34,686 nt of DNA from Glaciecola sp. (lineage in GTDB: Bacteria; Pseudomonadota; Gammaproteobacteria; Enterobacterales; Alteromonadaceae), in contig JALRKK010000084.1 of NCBI GenBank assembly GCA_023268935.1, positions 1 to 34,686 of the forward strand, given 5' to 3'. The notes beneath the pieces were generated by a model. That model saw nothing but the letters and a program-made list of their open reading frames with translations. It searched no databases and was not told the origin of the DNA. Positions within the stretch are counted from its first letter, which is position 1. Each line of letters starts with the position of its first letter. Both the position numbers and the translations under genes were made by a program. Positions 1 through 6,676 of the stretch are shown piece by piece.

Positions 1-1517
1 GTTTGGGCAATCTCTTACCTCATCCTGTAACCTTATTTGCTATCTTATCGATTTTTATCGTGTTGTTGAGTGGGGTATTAGGCTATTTTGATATTGCGGT
101 AGCGGATCCCCGCCCAGAAGGGGCTAAAGGCCGTGAAGCGGACGGCATGATTGAAGTGATTTCATTGATGAATGCAGATGGTCTGGCGCGAATTGTCACG
201 GGTCTGGTGAGTAATTTTACGAATTTTGCCCCCTTAGGAACGGTATTGGTGGCGTTATTAGGAGTCTCAGTGGCGGAGCATTCTGGTTTATTGTCTGCCA
301 CACTTCGCTCACTTGTGGTGGGCGCACCCCGTCAGATGGTTACTTTTATTATTGTGTTTGCTGGCATCATTTCAAATACAGCTTCTGAGCTGGGTTACGT
401 TGTCATTATTCCACTGGCGGCAATGATATTTCATTCCTTGGGCCGACATCCATTGGCCGGTTTAGCTGCGGCATTTGCTGGTGTGTCGGCTGGTTATTCC
501 GCTAATTTGTTGATCGGAACAATTGATCCCTTGTTAGCTGGGATCACCACACCCGCGGCGCAAATGATTGAGCCAGGTTATGAGGTTAGCCCGATTGCTA
601 ACCATTGGTTTATGATTGCCAGCACCTTTGTGGTGGCGGCAATGGGGTATTTTGTCACTGAGCACATCGTTGAGCCTCGTCTAGGCAAGTACAATCCCAG
701 TGATGCCCCAGAAAAGCTCGATGCGCCAAAGATCGAAAAACCTACCGCGCTTGAGTATAAAGGGATGCGCTATGCAGGTCTGGCTTTCTTGGGGTTATGT
801 GGCTTATTGGCCTTAACTGTCGTACCGGAATGGGGTATTTTGCGCAACCAAGAAACGGGTCTAGTGATGGGGTCACCTTTCTTAAAAGGGATTGTGGCCT
901 TTATTTTTGTTACCTTCGCTATCCCCGGTTTTGTGTACGGCAAAACCGTTGGCACCATGAAAAACGACAGGGATGTGATTGAAGCCATGGGCAAATCGAT
1001 GAGCTCCTTAGGTATTTATATTGTACTGGTATTTTTTGCTGCGCAGTTTGTCGCATTTTTCAAATGGACCAATTTAGGCACCGTTTTAGCTGTGAATGGT
1101 GCCGCAGGCATACAAGCTGTCGGTTTAAATGGTCCTGAAATTTTTATCTTATTTATTTTAATGTGTGGTTTGGTGAATTTGTCATTAGGTAGTGCATCGG
1201 CTCAGTGGGCGGTTACAGCACCGATTTTTGTTCCTATGCTTATGCTGGTTGGTTATTCACCAGAAGTGATTCAAGCGGCTTACCGTATTGGGGATTCGGT
1301 GACAAATGTTATCTCACCTATGATGAGCTACTTTGGACTTATCTTGGCAATGGCTGTGAAATACAAGAAAGACACGGGGATGGGTACTATGATTGCCATG
1401 ATGTTGCCTTATTCGATGGTGTTTATGGTAGGCTGGACAATCTTGTTTTATATATGGGTGTTCGTTTTGGGGATCCCAGTCGGTTTTGGTTCGCCAACCT
1501 ATTATCCTGCTCCATAA
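1..1517 (+). CDS. abgT: AbgT-family inner-membrane transporter, 5' end cut by the window
   Basis: The frame is open from the left edge and gives 504 residues from the first possible TTG codon. The first residues (GNLLPHPVTLF) match a point about 24 residues into E. coli AbgT, so the true start lies upstream. Family hallmarks are visible: NFAPLGTVLVALLGVSVAEHSGLL near residue 71 in shortened form (FAPLGT...AEHSGLL), GRHPLAGLAAAFAGVSAGYS with SANLLIGTIDPLLAGI, IVEPRLG, and the C-terminal pattern SASAQWAVTAPIFVPMLML. Many hydrophobic segments suit a polytopic inner-membrane protein. E. coli AbgT imports p-aminobenzoyl-glutamate, a folate breakdown product. Other members (MtrF, YdaH) export sulfonamides, so the substrate and even the direction are open. 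Family assignment is firm; the specific role is inferred. Confidence 0.85.
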   Translation, partial: LGNLLPHPVTLFAILSIFIVLLSGVLGYFDIAVADPRPEGAKGREADGMIEVISLMNADGLARIVTGLVSNFTNFAPLGTVLVALLGVSVAEHSGLLSATLRSLVVGAPRQMVTFIIVFAGIISNTASELGYVVIIPLAAMIFHSLGRHPLAGLAAAFAGVSAGYSANLLIGTIDPLLAGITTPAAQMIEPGYEVSPIANHWFMIASTFVVAAMGYFVTEHIVEPRLGKYNPSDAPEKLDAPKIEKPTALEYKGMRYAGLAFLGLCGLLALTVVPEWGILRNQETGLVMGSPFLKGIVAFIFVTFAIPGFVYGKTVGTMKNDRDVIEAMGKSMSSLGIYIVLVFFAAQFVAFFKWTNLGTVLAVNGAAGIQAVGLNGPEIFILFILMCGLVNLSLGSASAQWAVTAPIFVPMLMLVGYSPEVIQAAYRIGDSVTNVISPMMSYFGLILAMAVKYKKDTGMGTMIAMMLPYSMVFMVGWTILFYIWVFVLGIPVGFGSPTYYPAP

Positions 1518-1603
1518 TGATTGGCGCATGTGATTTTTGCCAAACCGTAAGCTTCTTTACATATTAACACGTATATTAGACATCCTTTTTGTGGAAACGA
1601 CTA

Positions 1604-2689
1604 ATGAAGTATATTAAGAACACTGCATTCACTCATGATCAAGGCGATAAGCTAGGCGTATTGATCACTAATTTAGGTACCCCCGAGGCGCCCACTAAAC
1701 AGGCACTGAAGCCATATCTCAAGCAATTTTTATCAGACCCTCGAGTGGTAGAGGTGCCCAAACTCATTTGGTGGTGTGTTTTAAACCTCATCATTTTGAA
1801 CGTTCGTCCCCAAAAATCTGCTGAAGCTTACGCGACGGTGTGGACCGAGGACGGCTCTCCATTATTAACGCACACTAAGCAACAGGCTGCAGCATTACAG
1901 GCCAAATTTGACGCCGATCGTCCAGGTGAAGTGCTCGTTGACTTTGCGATGCGTTATGGTCAACCTTCTGTAAGCAATGCCGTGGATAGTTTGCTTAAAC
2001 GCGGGGCGCGTAAAGTGGTCGTATTACCGCTTTATCCACAATATTGTGCTTCTACTACAGGGTCAACGTTTGATGCACTGGCTGAAGATTTTACGAGGCG
2101 CCGCTGGCTGCCAGAGCTAAGATTTATTAATCAATATCATGATGATACGCGCTTCATCCAGTGCATTGCAGACAGTATCAAAACGCATTGGGATGAACAC
2201 GGGCGTGCGGATAAACTGGTGTTTTCGTATCACGGTATTCCAAAGCGCTATCTATTGGATGGCGATCCATATCATTGTGAATGCCACAAAACAACTCGCC
2301 TAGTGGCTGAGGTACTTGGGTTAGCCAAAGACGAATACATGACAACGTTTCAATCTCGTTTTGGTCGCGAAGAATGGTTGAAGCCATATACAGATGAAAC
2401 ATTAAAAGGATTGCCTGAGCAAGGTGTGAAGTCCCTACAAGTCATTTGCCCTGGTTTTAGCGCCGATTGTTTGGAAACTATTGAAGAAATCGGTGAAGAA
2501 AATCGCGAATATTTTATGGAAAACGGTGGTGAACGCTACGAATATATTCCATGCCTAAATGCAACGGATGCCCATATTGATATGTTGTATGGGTTGTTGC
2601 AAGACCACATGCAGGGTTGGACGAATGCGTCAGTAGATGAGATTGCGATTCGTGCTAAAGAGGCTAAGGCATTGGATGCCCCAGTCTAG
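1604..2689 (+). CDS. hemH: Ferrochelatase
   Basis: Inserts ferrous iron into protoporphyrin IX, the last step of heme synthesis, at the cytoplasmic face of the inner membrane. Visible landmarks are GVLITNLGTPEAP at the N-terminus, LPLYPQYCASTTGS, the catalytic-histidine motif FSYHGIPKRY (H210) and CPGFSADCLETIEEI (E291), all in the class order. An upstream in-frame TTG at 1589 exists. I chose the ATG at 1604 because a GGAAA-type ribosome site lies about 8 bases before it. The resulting 361 residues are longer than E. coli HemH (320), mostly through short N- and C-terminal extensions. The next gene starts 22 bases downstream on the same strand, so co-transcription with the DUF4112 gene is plausible. 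Confidence 0.95.
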   Translation: MKYIKNTAFTHDQGDKLGVLITNLGTPEAPTKQALKPYLKQFLSDPRVVEVPKLIWWCVLNLIILNVRPQKSAEAYATVWTEDGSPLLTHTKQQAAALQAKFDADRPGEVLVDFAMRYGQPSVSNAVDSLLKRGARKVVVLPLYPQYCASTTGSTFDALAEDFTRRRWLPELRFINQYHDDTRFIQCIADSIKTHWDEHGRADKLVFSYHGIPKRYLLDGDPYHCECHKTTRLVAEVLGLAKDEYMTTFQSRFGREEWLKPYTDETLKGLPEQGVKSLQVICPGFSADCLETIEEIGEENREYFMENGGERYEYIPCLNATDAHIDMLYGLLQDHMQGWTNASVDEIAIRAKEAKALDAPV

Positions 2690-2711
2690 TTCTACATACT
2701 AAGGAAGATAC

Positions 2712-3185
2712 ATGCAAGCGCCCAAAGCACTCAAAGACGCTCAAGATATTGCGAACACCTTAGATACTGCGGTCAAGATCCCATTTATCGGGGTTCGCGT
2801 TGGTCTGGATTTTTTAATTGGTTTGATTCCTGGGATTGGCGATGCGATAGTATTGCTCATGTCCTGGCGCATAGTATATTTAGGACGCAAGATGGGCGTG
2901 CCAAAACCGGTTTTGACACAGATGGTTCGCAACTCTTTACTCGATTTTGGTTTGGGTTTTGTGCCGGTGGTTGGGGATATTGTCGATATCTTTTACAAAG
3001 CCAATACCAAAAATGTCCAGTTAATGGAGCGCTGGTGGATCAGCAATCACAAAGACGACGTGGATGCCTACGCCAAAGAGCAGCTGGCTGCCTGGGAAGC
3101 AGAGCAGGCACGTTTGGATAGAGCAGAGTTGTCAGAAACACAGCAGGCGCTGCTGAAAGCACAGCAAGAAGATAAGGAGTTGTAA
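2712..3185 (+). CDS. DUF4112 family protein
   Basis: A 157-residue protein of the DUF4112 type. After a short N-terminal helix, residues about 22-110 carry the family pattern: IPFIGVRVGLDFLIGLIPGIGDAI, then a helix rich in hydrophobics, then LLDFGLGFVPVVGDIVDIFYKA followed by NVQLMERWW. The repeated G-x-x-P-x-x-G-D loops suggest two related half-units that associate with the membrane. The tail (about 115-157) is strongly charged, Gln/Glu/Ala-rich and probably helical. The function of this family is not known. An AAGGA ribosome site precedes the ATG. The stop codon lies one base before the ATG of the miniprotein that follows, so the two are almost certainly translated from one message. Confidence 0.85.
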   Translation: MQAPKALKDAQDIANTLDTAVKIPFIGVRVGLDFLIGLIPGIGDAIVLLMSWRIVYLGRKMGVPKPVLTQMVRNSLLDFGLGFVPVVGDIVDIFYKANTKNVQLMERWWISNHKDDVDAYAKEQLAAWEAEQARLDRAELSETQQALLKAQQEDKEL

Positions 3186-3186
3186 A

Positions 3187-3327
3187 ATGGAAGTGTGGTA
3201 TCACATTTTGGGATGGGGTTCCCCCGTGGGACTTGGCATTTTTATATTTTTAATTTGCGCGGGTTTAGGTGCCATGTTCACTGGCATTGCAAGGTTAAAA
3301 GAGCAAGAGAGAAAGTCCTTAAAGTAA
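3187..3327 (+). CDS. 46-residue single-pass membrane miniprotein
   Basis: ATG at 3187, one base after the DUF4112 stop. The frame encodes 46 residues ending at TAA 3325-3327. It begins MEVWYHILGWGSPVGLG, continues with one hydrophobic stretch (about residues 13-35, IFIFLICAGLGAMF) and ends in a charged tail (RLKEQERKSLK). This is the layout of a small inner-membrane protein with a positively charged end. AAGGAG just inside the upstream gene (3173-3178) serves as ribosome site and favours coupled translation. The Trp- and Gly-rich head resembles short unnamed proteins I associate with proteobacterial genomes, but I cannot give a family name or function. Its last 9 bases overlap the 3' end of the convergent exporter gene. 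Confidence 0.6.
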   Translation: MEVWYHILGWGSPVGLGIFIFLICAGLGAMFTGIARLKEQERKSLK

Positions 3328-4077
3328 CCCTTGTGCACCGCTATACAAGGTGCGCAGCGCCAATACTGTCATGATCCCTTTAAATGCCCACTCGAAGGTG
3401 TTGGCGGAAAAGCGGTTAAGTAACTTTAACCCGATCCAAGTCCCGATAGCGCCACTAACAATCATGGCGATCACCAACGGCAACCAGGGCAAAAAGGCAA
3501 ATCCCACCACACCAAACACCAGCATTTTCAATCCGTGTTGCATGCTCATGCAGGTGGAGAATGTGGCGACGATTTGATGTTTATCCGCGCGTTGTGAATG
3601 AATGATTGCTGCAACTAATGGCCCAGTCGCCCCAATGAACATAGATAAAAAAGTCGTTACACCGCCAGCCAAAATACGCAAAGGTTTGGGGAGATCCCGT
3701 TTTTGTGGTTTGATTCCCCACACCATGGCTAACACAAATATCCCTATGGCGAGCTCAATCAGCGATAACGGCAGCTGCACGATCACAAAACTCGCAACGA
3801 GTGCAGCAATCACTGCGCCTATCGCAAAGTACCCAACAATACTCATTTGAATATGCTGCCTGGTCATCACCATGCGATTGACGTTGGAGCCAAGCTGTAC
3901 CAAGCCATGCACAGGGATTAATGCGGCTAATGGCATGCTATTAGCCATGATGATGAGGAGCAATAAGCCACCACCAATGCCCATAGACGCAGAGACAAAT
4001 GATGTGAAGCCAGCGCTGAGAATAAGAATAATTGCATTAGTCAGTGCAAATTCTGCGGGAAGAAGCCATTCCAACAT
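3319..4077 (-). CDS. TSUP-family (TauE/SafE) membrane transporter
   Basis: A 252-residue, very hydrophobic protein with about eight membrane segments arranged as two related halves. The N-terminal half carries the family signature SASMGIGGGLLLLIIMAN. The second half carries the matching TTFLSMFIGATGPLVAAIIHSQ with HQIVATFSTCMSMQHGLK. TSUP proteins move organosulfur or sulfur anions such as sulfite, sulfoacetate or thiosulfate, or other small anions; the substrate cannot be read from this sequence. The start ATG (4077) lies 2 bases after the stop of the DUF2237 gene, so the two form an operon read leftwards. Its 3' end overlaps the convergent miniprotein gene by 9 bases. Confidence 0.85.
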   Translation of the reverse strand: MLEWLLPAEFALTNAIILILSAGFTSFVSASMGIGGGLLLLIIMANSMPLAALIPVHGLVQLGSNVNRMVMTRQHIQMSIVGYFAIGAVIAALVASFVIVQLPLSLIELAIGIFVLAMVWGIKPQKRDLPKPLRILAGGVTTFLSMFIGATGPLVAAIIHSQRADKHQIVATFSTCMSMQHGLKMLVFGVVGFAFLPWLPLVIAMIVSGAIGTWIGLKLLNRFSANTFEWAFKGIMTVLALRTLYSGAQGLL

Positions 4078-4079
4078 GG

Positions 4080-4442
4080 TTATTGTGGGTCTATTGAATG
4101 GGCTTTAAGCGCGTCGAGCGTCACAATTTTTAGTGCAGCTTCACTCGTTGCATGCAAATCAACTTGCGGTGCAATCCCATAGTCAAAGGCTTGTTTCCAG
4201 CGTGAGGCACATAAACACCAACGGTCGCCAGCTTTAAGGCCTGGAAATTGATAGGCGGGAATTGGTGTGATCAAATCGTTGCCTAACCGTGCTTGCATTT
4301 GCAGGAACTCATCGGAGACAATCGCACATACTGAATGATTACCACGGTCGCTAAATGGTACTTGACAGTAACCATTACGCATAAAACCAGTGCCATCGCA
4401 ACAAGGTTGTAATGGCTCGCCAAGCACATTGCATTCGGTCAT
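4080..4442 (-). CDS. DUF2237 family cysteine-rich protein
   Basis: A 120-residue protein with the complete DUF2237 pattern: NVLGEPLQPCCDGTGFMRNGYC near residues 5-26, then DRGNHSVCAIVSDEFL, LGNDLITPIPAYQFPGLKAGDRWCLCASRW, and a C-terminal AP.V.L.AT...AL...TLDAL stretch. The six or seven cysteines sit at family-conserved positions (a CC pair, and CxC just after DRW), which suggests a metal or redox site, but the function is unknown. An AAAGGA ribosome site lies 8 bases before the ATG. It is the first gene of a two-gene minus-strand unit with the TSUP transporter, and it is divergent from ubiG across a region with two inverted repeats. Confidence 0.88.
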   Translation of the reverse strand: MTECNVLGEPLQPCCDGTGFMRNGYCQVPFSDRGNHSVCAIVSDEFLQMQARLGNDLITPIPAYQFPGLKAGDRWCLCASRWKQAFDYGIAPQVDLHATSEAALKIVTLDALKAHSIDPQ

Positions 4443-4466
4443 GAGCGTTCCTTTGAGTTGATTTAA

Positions 4467-4515
4467 GCATGCTAGCCTTAGTGAGCATGCAGTTTAACAC
4501 AATCAAAAATTGTGT
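4467..4515. promoter_or_regulatory. Two inverted repeats in the DUF2237/ubiG divergent region
   Basis: Two perfect inverted repeats lie side by side: GCATGCT (4467-4473) with AGCATGC (4484-4490), and ACACAAT (4497-4503) with ATTGTGT (4509-4515). The second lies about 75 bases before the chosen ubiG start and the first about 25 bases before the DUF2237 start. They could be operators for the divergent genes or short mRNA hairpins. Neither is followed by a T-tract, so they are not intrinsic terminators. I do not recognise a known regulator's site. Confidence 0.4.
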
Positions 4516-4590
4516 CCGTATTAAAAATTATGCAAACTTAACGGTATGCCTTTACGTATTAAAATCAAACCCCTTTTTTACAATAGAAGT

Positions 4591-5394
4591 ATGTTAGACA
4601 AAAGCGCCTTAGTCGGCGACCTCAGTACCACCCTAGACCCTTCAGAAGTAGCCAAGTTTGATGAATTGGCAAACCAGTGGTGGGATCCAATGGGCAAATA
4701 TGCCCAAGCGATTGCATTTAATCATGCTCGCTTAGCGTATTTCACTCAAGCTATTGCCACACATTTTGACCGGGCGTTAGCGTTCGTTCCAAAACCAACT
4801 GAGAACCTTTGGCACCTTTATGATTTGGGTCGGGTTTTTGAGGGCTTGTCTATTTTGGATGTTGGTTGTGGTGGAGGCTTAGTGTCTGAGCCTTTGGCCA
4901 ATTTGGGTGCGACGGTAACTGGAATTGATGCCAGTGCAATGAGTATAAGAGTCGCTCGCCAGCATGCGCATAACACGACAACACCAGTGAACTACGAACA
5001 TGCCATGGCATCAGATTTATTAGCCGATGGCCGTTTGTTCGATGTGGTGATCAACGCCGAAGTGGTAGAACATGTGCATAATCAATCTCTGCTCATTGAA
5101 CAATGCGCTAAGTTGGTCAAGCCGGGTGGAATATTGATTTTGGCGACTCTTAATCGGACGATTAAATCCTTTATAATTGCCATTGTCGGCGCGGAATATG
5201 TCATGAATTACCTTCCTAAAGGAACCCATAGCTGGCATAAATTTGTGAAACCTGAGGAATTATCTGGCTGGGCTGAACAATCCGGATGTGAATTGCTTGA
5301 GCAAACCGGAATGCAATATAACTTGTTTAAACACAAGTGGCGCTTGACGCCAGTGATGTCCGTCAATTATGTCCAGGTCTTCAAAAAAGCATAA
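4591..5394 (+). CDS. ubiG: Ubiquinone biosynthesis O-methyltransferase
   Basis: SAM-dependent O-methyltransferase that acts twice in ubiquinone synthesis, on the 2-polyprenyl catechol and on demethylubiquinol. It shows the N-terminal signature FDELANQWWDPMGKY, the SAM-binding motif LDVGCGGGLVSE (residues 89-100), GIDAS for the acidic residue binding the ribose, AEVVEHV, and the UbiG-specific NRTIKSF...VGAEYV...PKGTHSWHKFV run. I prefer the ATG at 4591 (267 residues) over the in-frame ATG at 4546, because homology begins only after it. The protein carries a spacer of about 25 residues between the WWDPMGK region and the SAM motif. Details such as NRTIKSF and W.KFVKPEEL resemble the alphaproteobacterial/mitochondrial (Coq3) branch more than E. 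coli UbiG. Confidence 0.9.
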   Translation: MLDKSALVGDLSTTLDPSEVAKFDELANQWWDPMGKYAQAIAFNHARLAYFTQAIATHFDRALAFVPKPTENLWHLYDLGRVFEGLSILDVGCGGGLVSEPLANLGATVTGIDASAMSIRVARQHAHNTTTPVNYEHAMASDLLADGRLFDVVINAEVVEHVHNQSLLIEQCAKLVKPGGILILATLNRTIKSFIIAIVGAEYVMNYLPKGTHSWHKFVKPEELSGWAEQSGCELLEQTGMQYNLFKHKWRLTPVMSVNYVQVFKKA

Positions 5395-5412
5395 ACATAA
5401 AGGAGTGAACTC

Positions 5413-6021
5413 TTGAAACTTTACGATACCAAAACCGCTCCAACACCTCGTCGAGTACGAATTTTTATGGCTGAAAAGGGCATTCAATGTGAAATTGAGC
5501 AAGTGGATATTGTGGCAGGTGACAACCTATCAAATGCTATGCGAGCCAAAAATCCGTTGGGTAAAATCCCCATCCTTGAATTAGATGATGGAACTTGTAT
5601 CAGTGAATCAACCGCGATTTGTACTTATTTAGAAGCACAATACCCAGAGCCTCCTTTAATGGGTACTACGCCTTTGGCAAAAGCTAATATCATGCAATGG
5701 CAACAGCGTGCAGAGTTGTACTTGTTTAACCAAGTCGGTATGTGCTTCCAGCATACCACTGGCGTGTTTAAAGATCGCATGACGCCTGTACCAGAGTATG
5801 GTCGAGAGGCCGGTATCAATGCAGCAAAGTTCATGCATATGCTGGATAAGCATCTAGCGGAGAATACTTACTTGGGAGGTGAGAGCTATTCGATTGCAGA
5901 TATTACGGCATTTTGTGCGATCGAGTTTGCCAGAGTCGTCAAATTAAGGGTTCAGCCTGATCAAGTGCATCTATCAAGGTGGCTTGATGCGATGCGAGCA
6001 AGACCATCCTCTCAAGCCTAA
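5413..6021 (+). CDS. Glutathione S-transferase family protein
   Basis: A 202-residue protein with the two-domain GST layout. A thioredoxin-like N-terminal domain begins MKLYDTKTAPTPRRVRIFMAEKGI and holds NPLGKIPILELDDGTCISESTAICTYLE (about residues 40-75), including the cis-proline IPIL and the ES pair that binds the glutathione gamma-glutamyl group. An all-helical C-terminal domain follows, with YLGGESYSIADITAFCAIEF (the N-capping box, S-x-A-D). The start is TTG, strongly supported by AAGGAG seven bases upstream. The gene lies 18 bases after ubiG on the same strand. A conserved TAPTPRR segment replaces the usual Tyr/Ser/Cys catalytic position, so I cannot tell a transferase from a disulfide-bond oxidoreductase. 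Substrate unknown. Confidence 0.88.
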   Translation: MKLYDTKTAPTPRRVRIFMAEKGIQCEIEQVDIVAGDNLSNAMRAKNPLGKIPILELDDGTCISESTAICTYLEAQYPEPPLMGTTPLAKANIMQWQQRAELYLFNQVGMCFQHTTGVFKDRMTPVPEYGREAGINAAKFMHMLDKHLAENTYLGGESYSIADITAFCAIEFARVVKLRVQPDQVHLSRWLDAMRARPSSQA

Positions 6022-6050
6022 CCTAGTGCTATTTTCTAGGACTTGTTTTT
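6022..6050 (+). terminator. Possible weak intrinsic terminator after the GST gene
   Basis: CCTAG (6022-6026) can pair with CTAGG (6036-6040) around a 9-base loop, and a run of six T follows at 6045-6050. The stem is only 5 bp and the T-run starts four bases late, so termination would be weak. Confidence 0.35.
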
Positions 6051-6069
6051 TAAGAAGCATTTGTTAATA

Positions 6070-6087
6070 TCGTGTTAATTGACACGA
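6070..6087. promoter_or_regulatory. Inverted repeat upstream of the HD-domain gene
   Basis: TCGTGT (6070-6075) and ACACGA (6082-6087) form a perfect 6-bp inverted repeat with a 6-base AT-rich centre, 19 bases before the ATG of the HD-domain gene. Its size and place suit an operator or a hairpin in the leader. No known regulator's consensus is recognised. Confidence 0.35.
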
Positions 6088-6106
6088 GTTAAGGGTCTAA
6101 AAGGAC

Positions 6107-6676
6107 ATGACAAATACATCAGAGCAAGCCACGTTTACCCGTATGCAAGACGGTACGAGAGACGACTGGATGAAAATCGCTACAGCGCATAAAGCCGATT
6201 TTCATAATACCGCCGACCGTTTCATTAATATGTTGCGTCAACTCGAAGGCATTACGCTCGGGTTCAGTTGTGATCAATTACAGCATGCCTTAATGACTGG
6301 TACGCTTGCCCGAAGAGCCGGGGCGAGTGATGAAGAAATTGTCGTCGCTCTGTGTCATGACATTGCTAAAGTTATCAACGTGCCGAACCATGGCGCAATT
6401 GCTGCAGAGATGTTCAAACCTTATGTGAACGACCATCTTTATAATGTGCTCAAATATCATCAGGATTTTCAAGGTGAGCATTACTATGCATACTTGGATG
6501 CACCTACTGATCTGCGCTTACAATACAAAGACGAACCTTGGTACGAGTTAGCAGTTAAATTAGTTGACGAGTGGGATGCGGAAGGGTTTGACCCGAATTT
6601 TGAAGTCGACTCGTTAGAGAGCTTTATTCCCCTCATTCGCAAAGTGGTGCACGCTGAGCCTAAAGCGGTTGGCTAG
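6107..6676 (+). CDS. HD-domain protein of the COG4341/PhnZ type
   Basis: A 189-residue soluble protein. The head FTRMQDGTRDDW is typical of the family of about 190 residues usually called predicted HD phosphohydrolases. Putative metal ligands appear in order: H60 (LQHAL), H84-D85 (LCHDIAK), H95 (PNHGAIAAEM), H118 (KYHQDFQGEHYYAY) and D157 (EWDAEGFDP). The same ligand order is known from PhnZ, a mixed-valence di-iron oxygenase that cleaves a hydroxylated aminophosphonate, and from myo-inositol oxygenase. The helper histidine that follows HDIG in PhnZ is Lys here. No phosphonate gene is adjacent. AAAAGGA lies just before the ATG. The 3' end overlaps the convergent ligase gene by 17 bases. An oxygenase role is as likely as a hydrolase role; the substrate is unknown. 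Confidence 0.8.
   Translation: MTNTSEQATFTRMQDGTRDDWMKIATAHKADFHNTADRFINMLRQLEGITLGFSCDQLQHALMTGTLARRAGASDEEIVVALCHDIAKVINVPNHGAIAAEMFKPYVNDHLYNVLKYHQDFQGEHYYAYLDAPTDLRLQYKDEPWYELAVKLVDEWDAEGFDPNFEVDSLESFIPLIRKVVHAEPKAVG

Noticed and set aside
1205-1567. Plus-strand frame of 120 codons over the end of the AbgT gene
   Set aside because: Shadow frame of the transporter, rich in Cys, Tyr and Trp without any family pattern.
4546-4590. Earlier ATG for ubiG
   Set aside because: The extra 15 residues have no counterpart in the family; the ATG at 4591 gives a normal N-terminus.
6079-6084. TTGACA as a -35 box for the HD-domain gene
   Set aside because: The matching -10 position would be at 6102-6107, over the ribosome site and the ATG, and its sequence does not fit.
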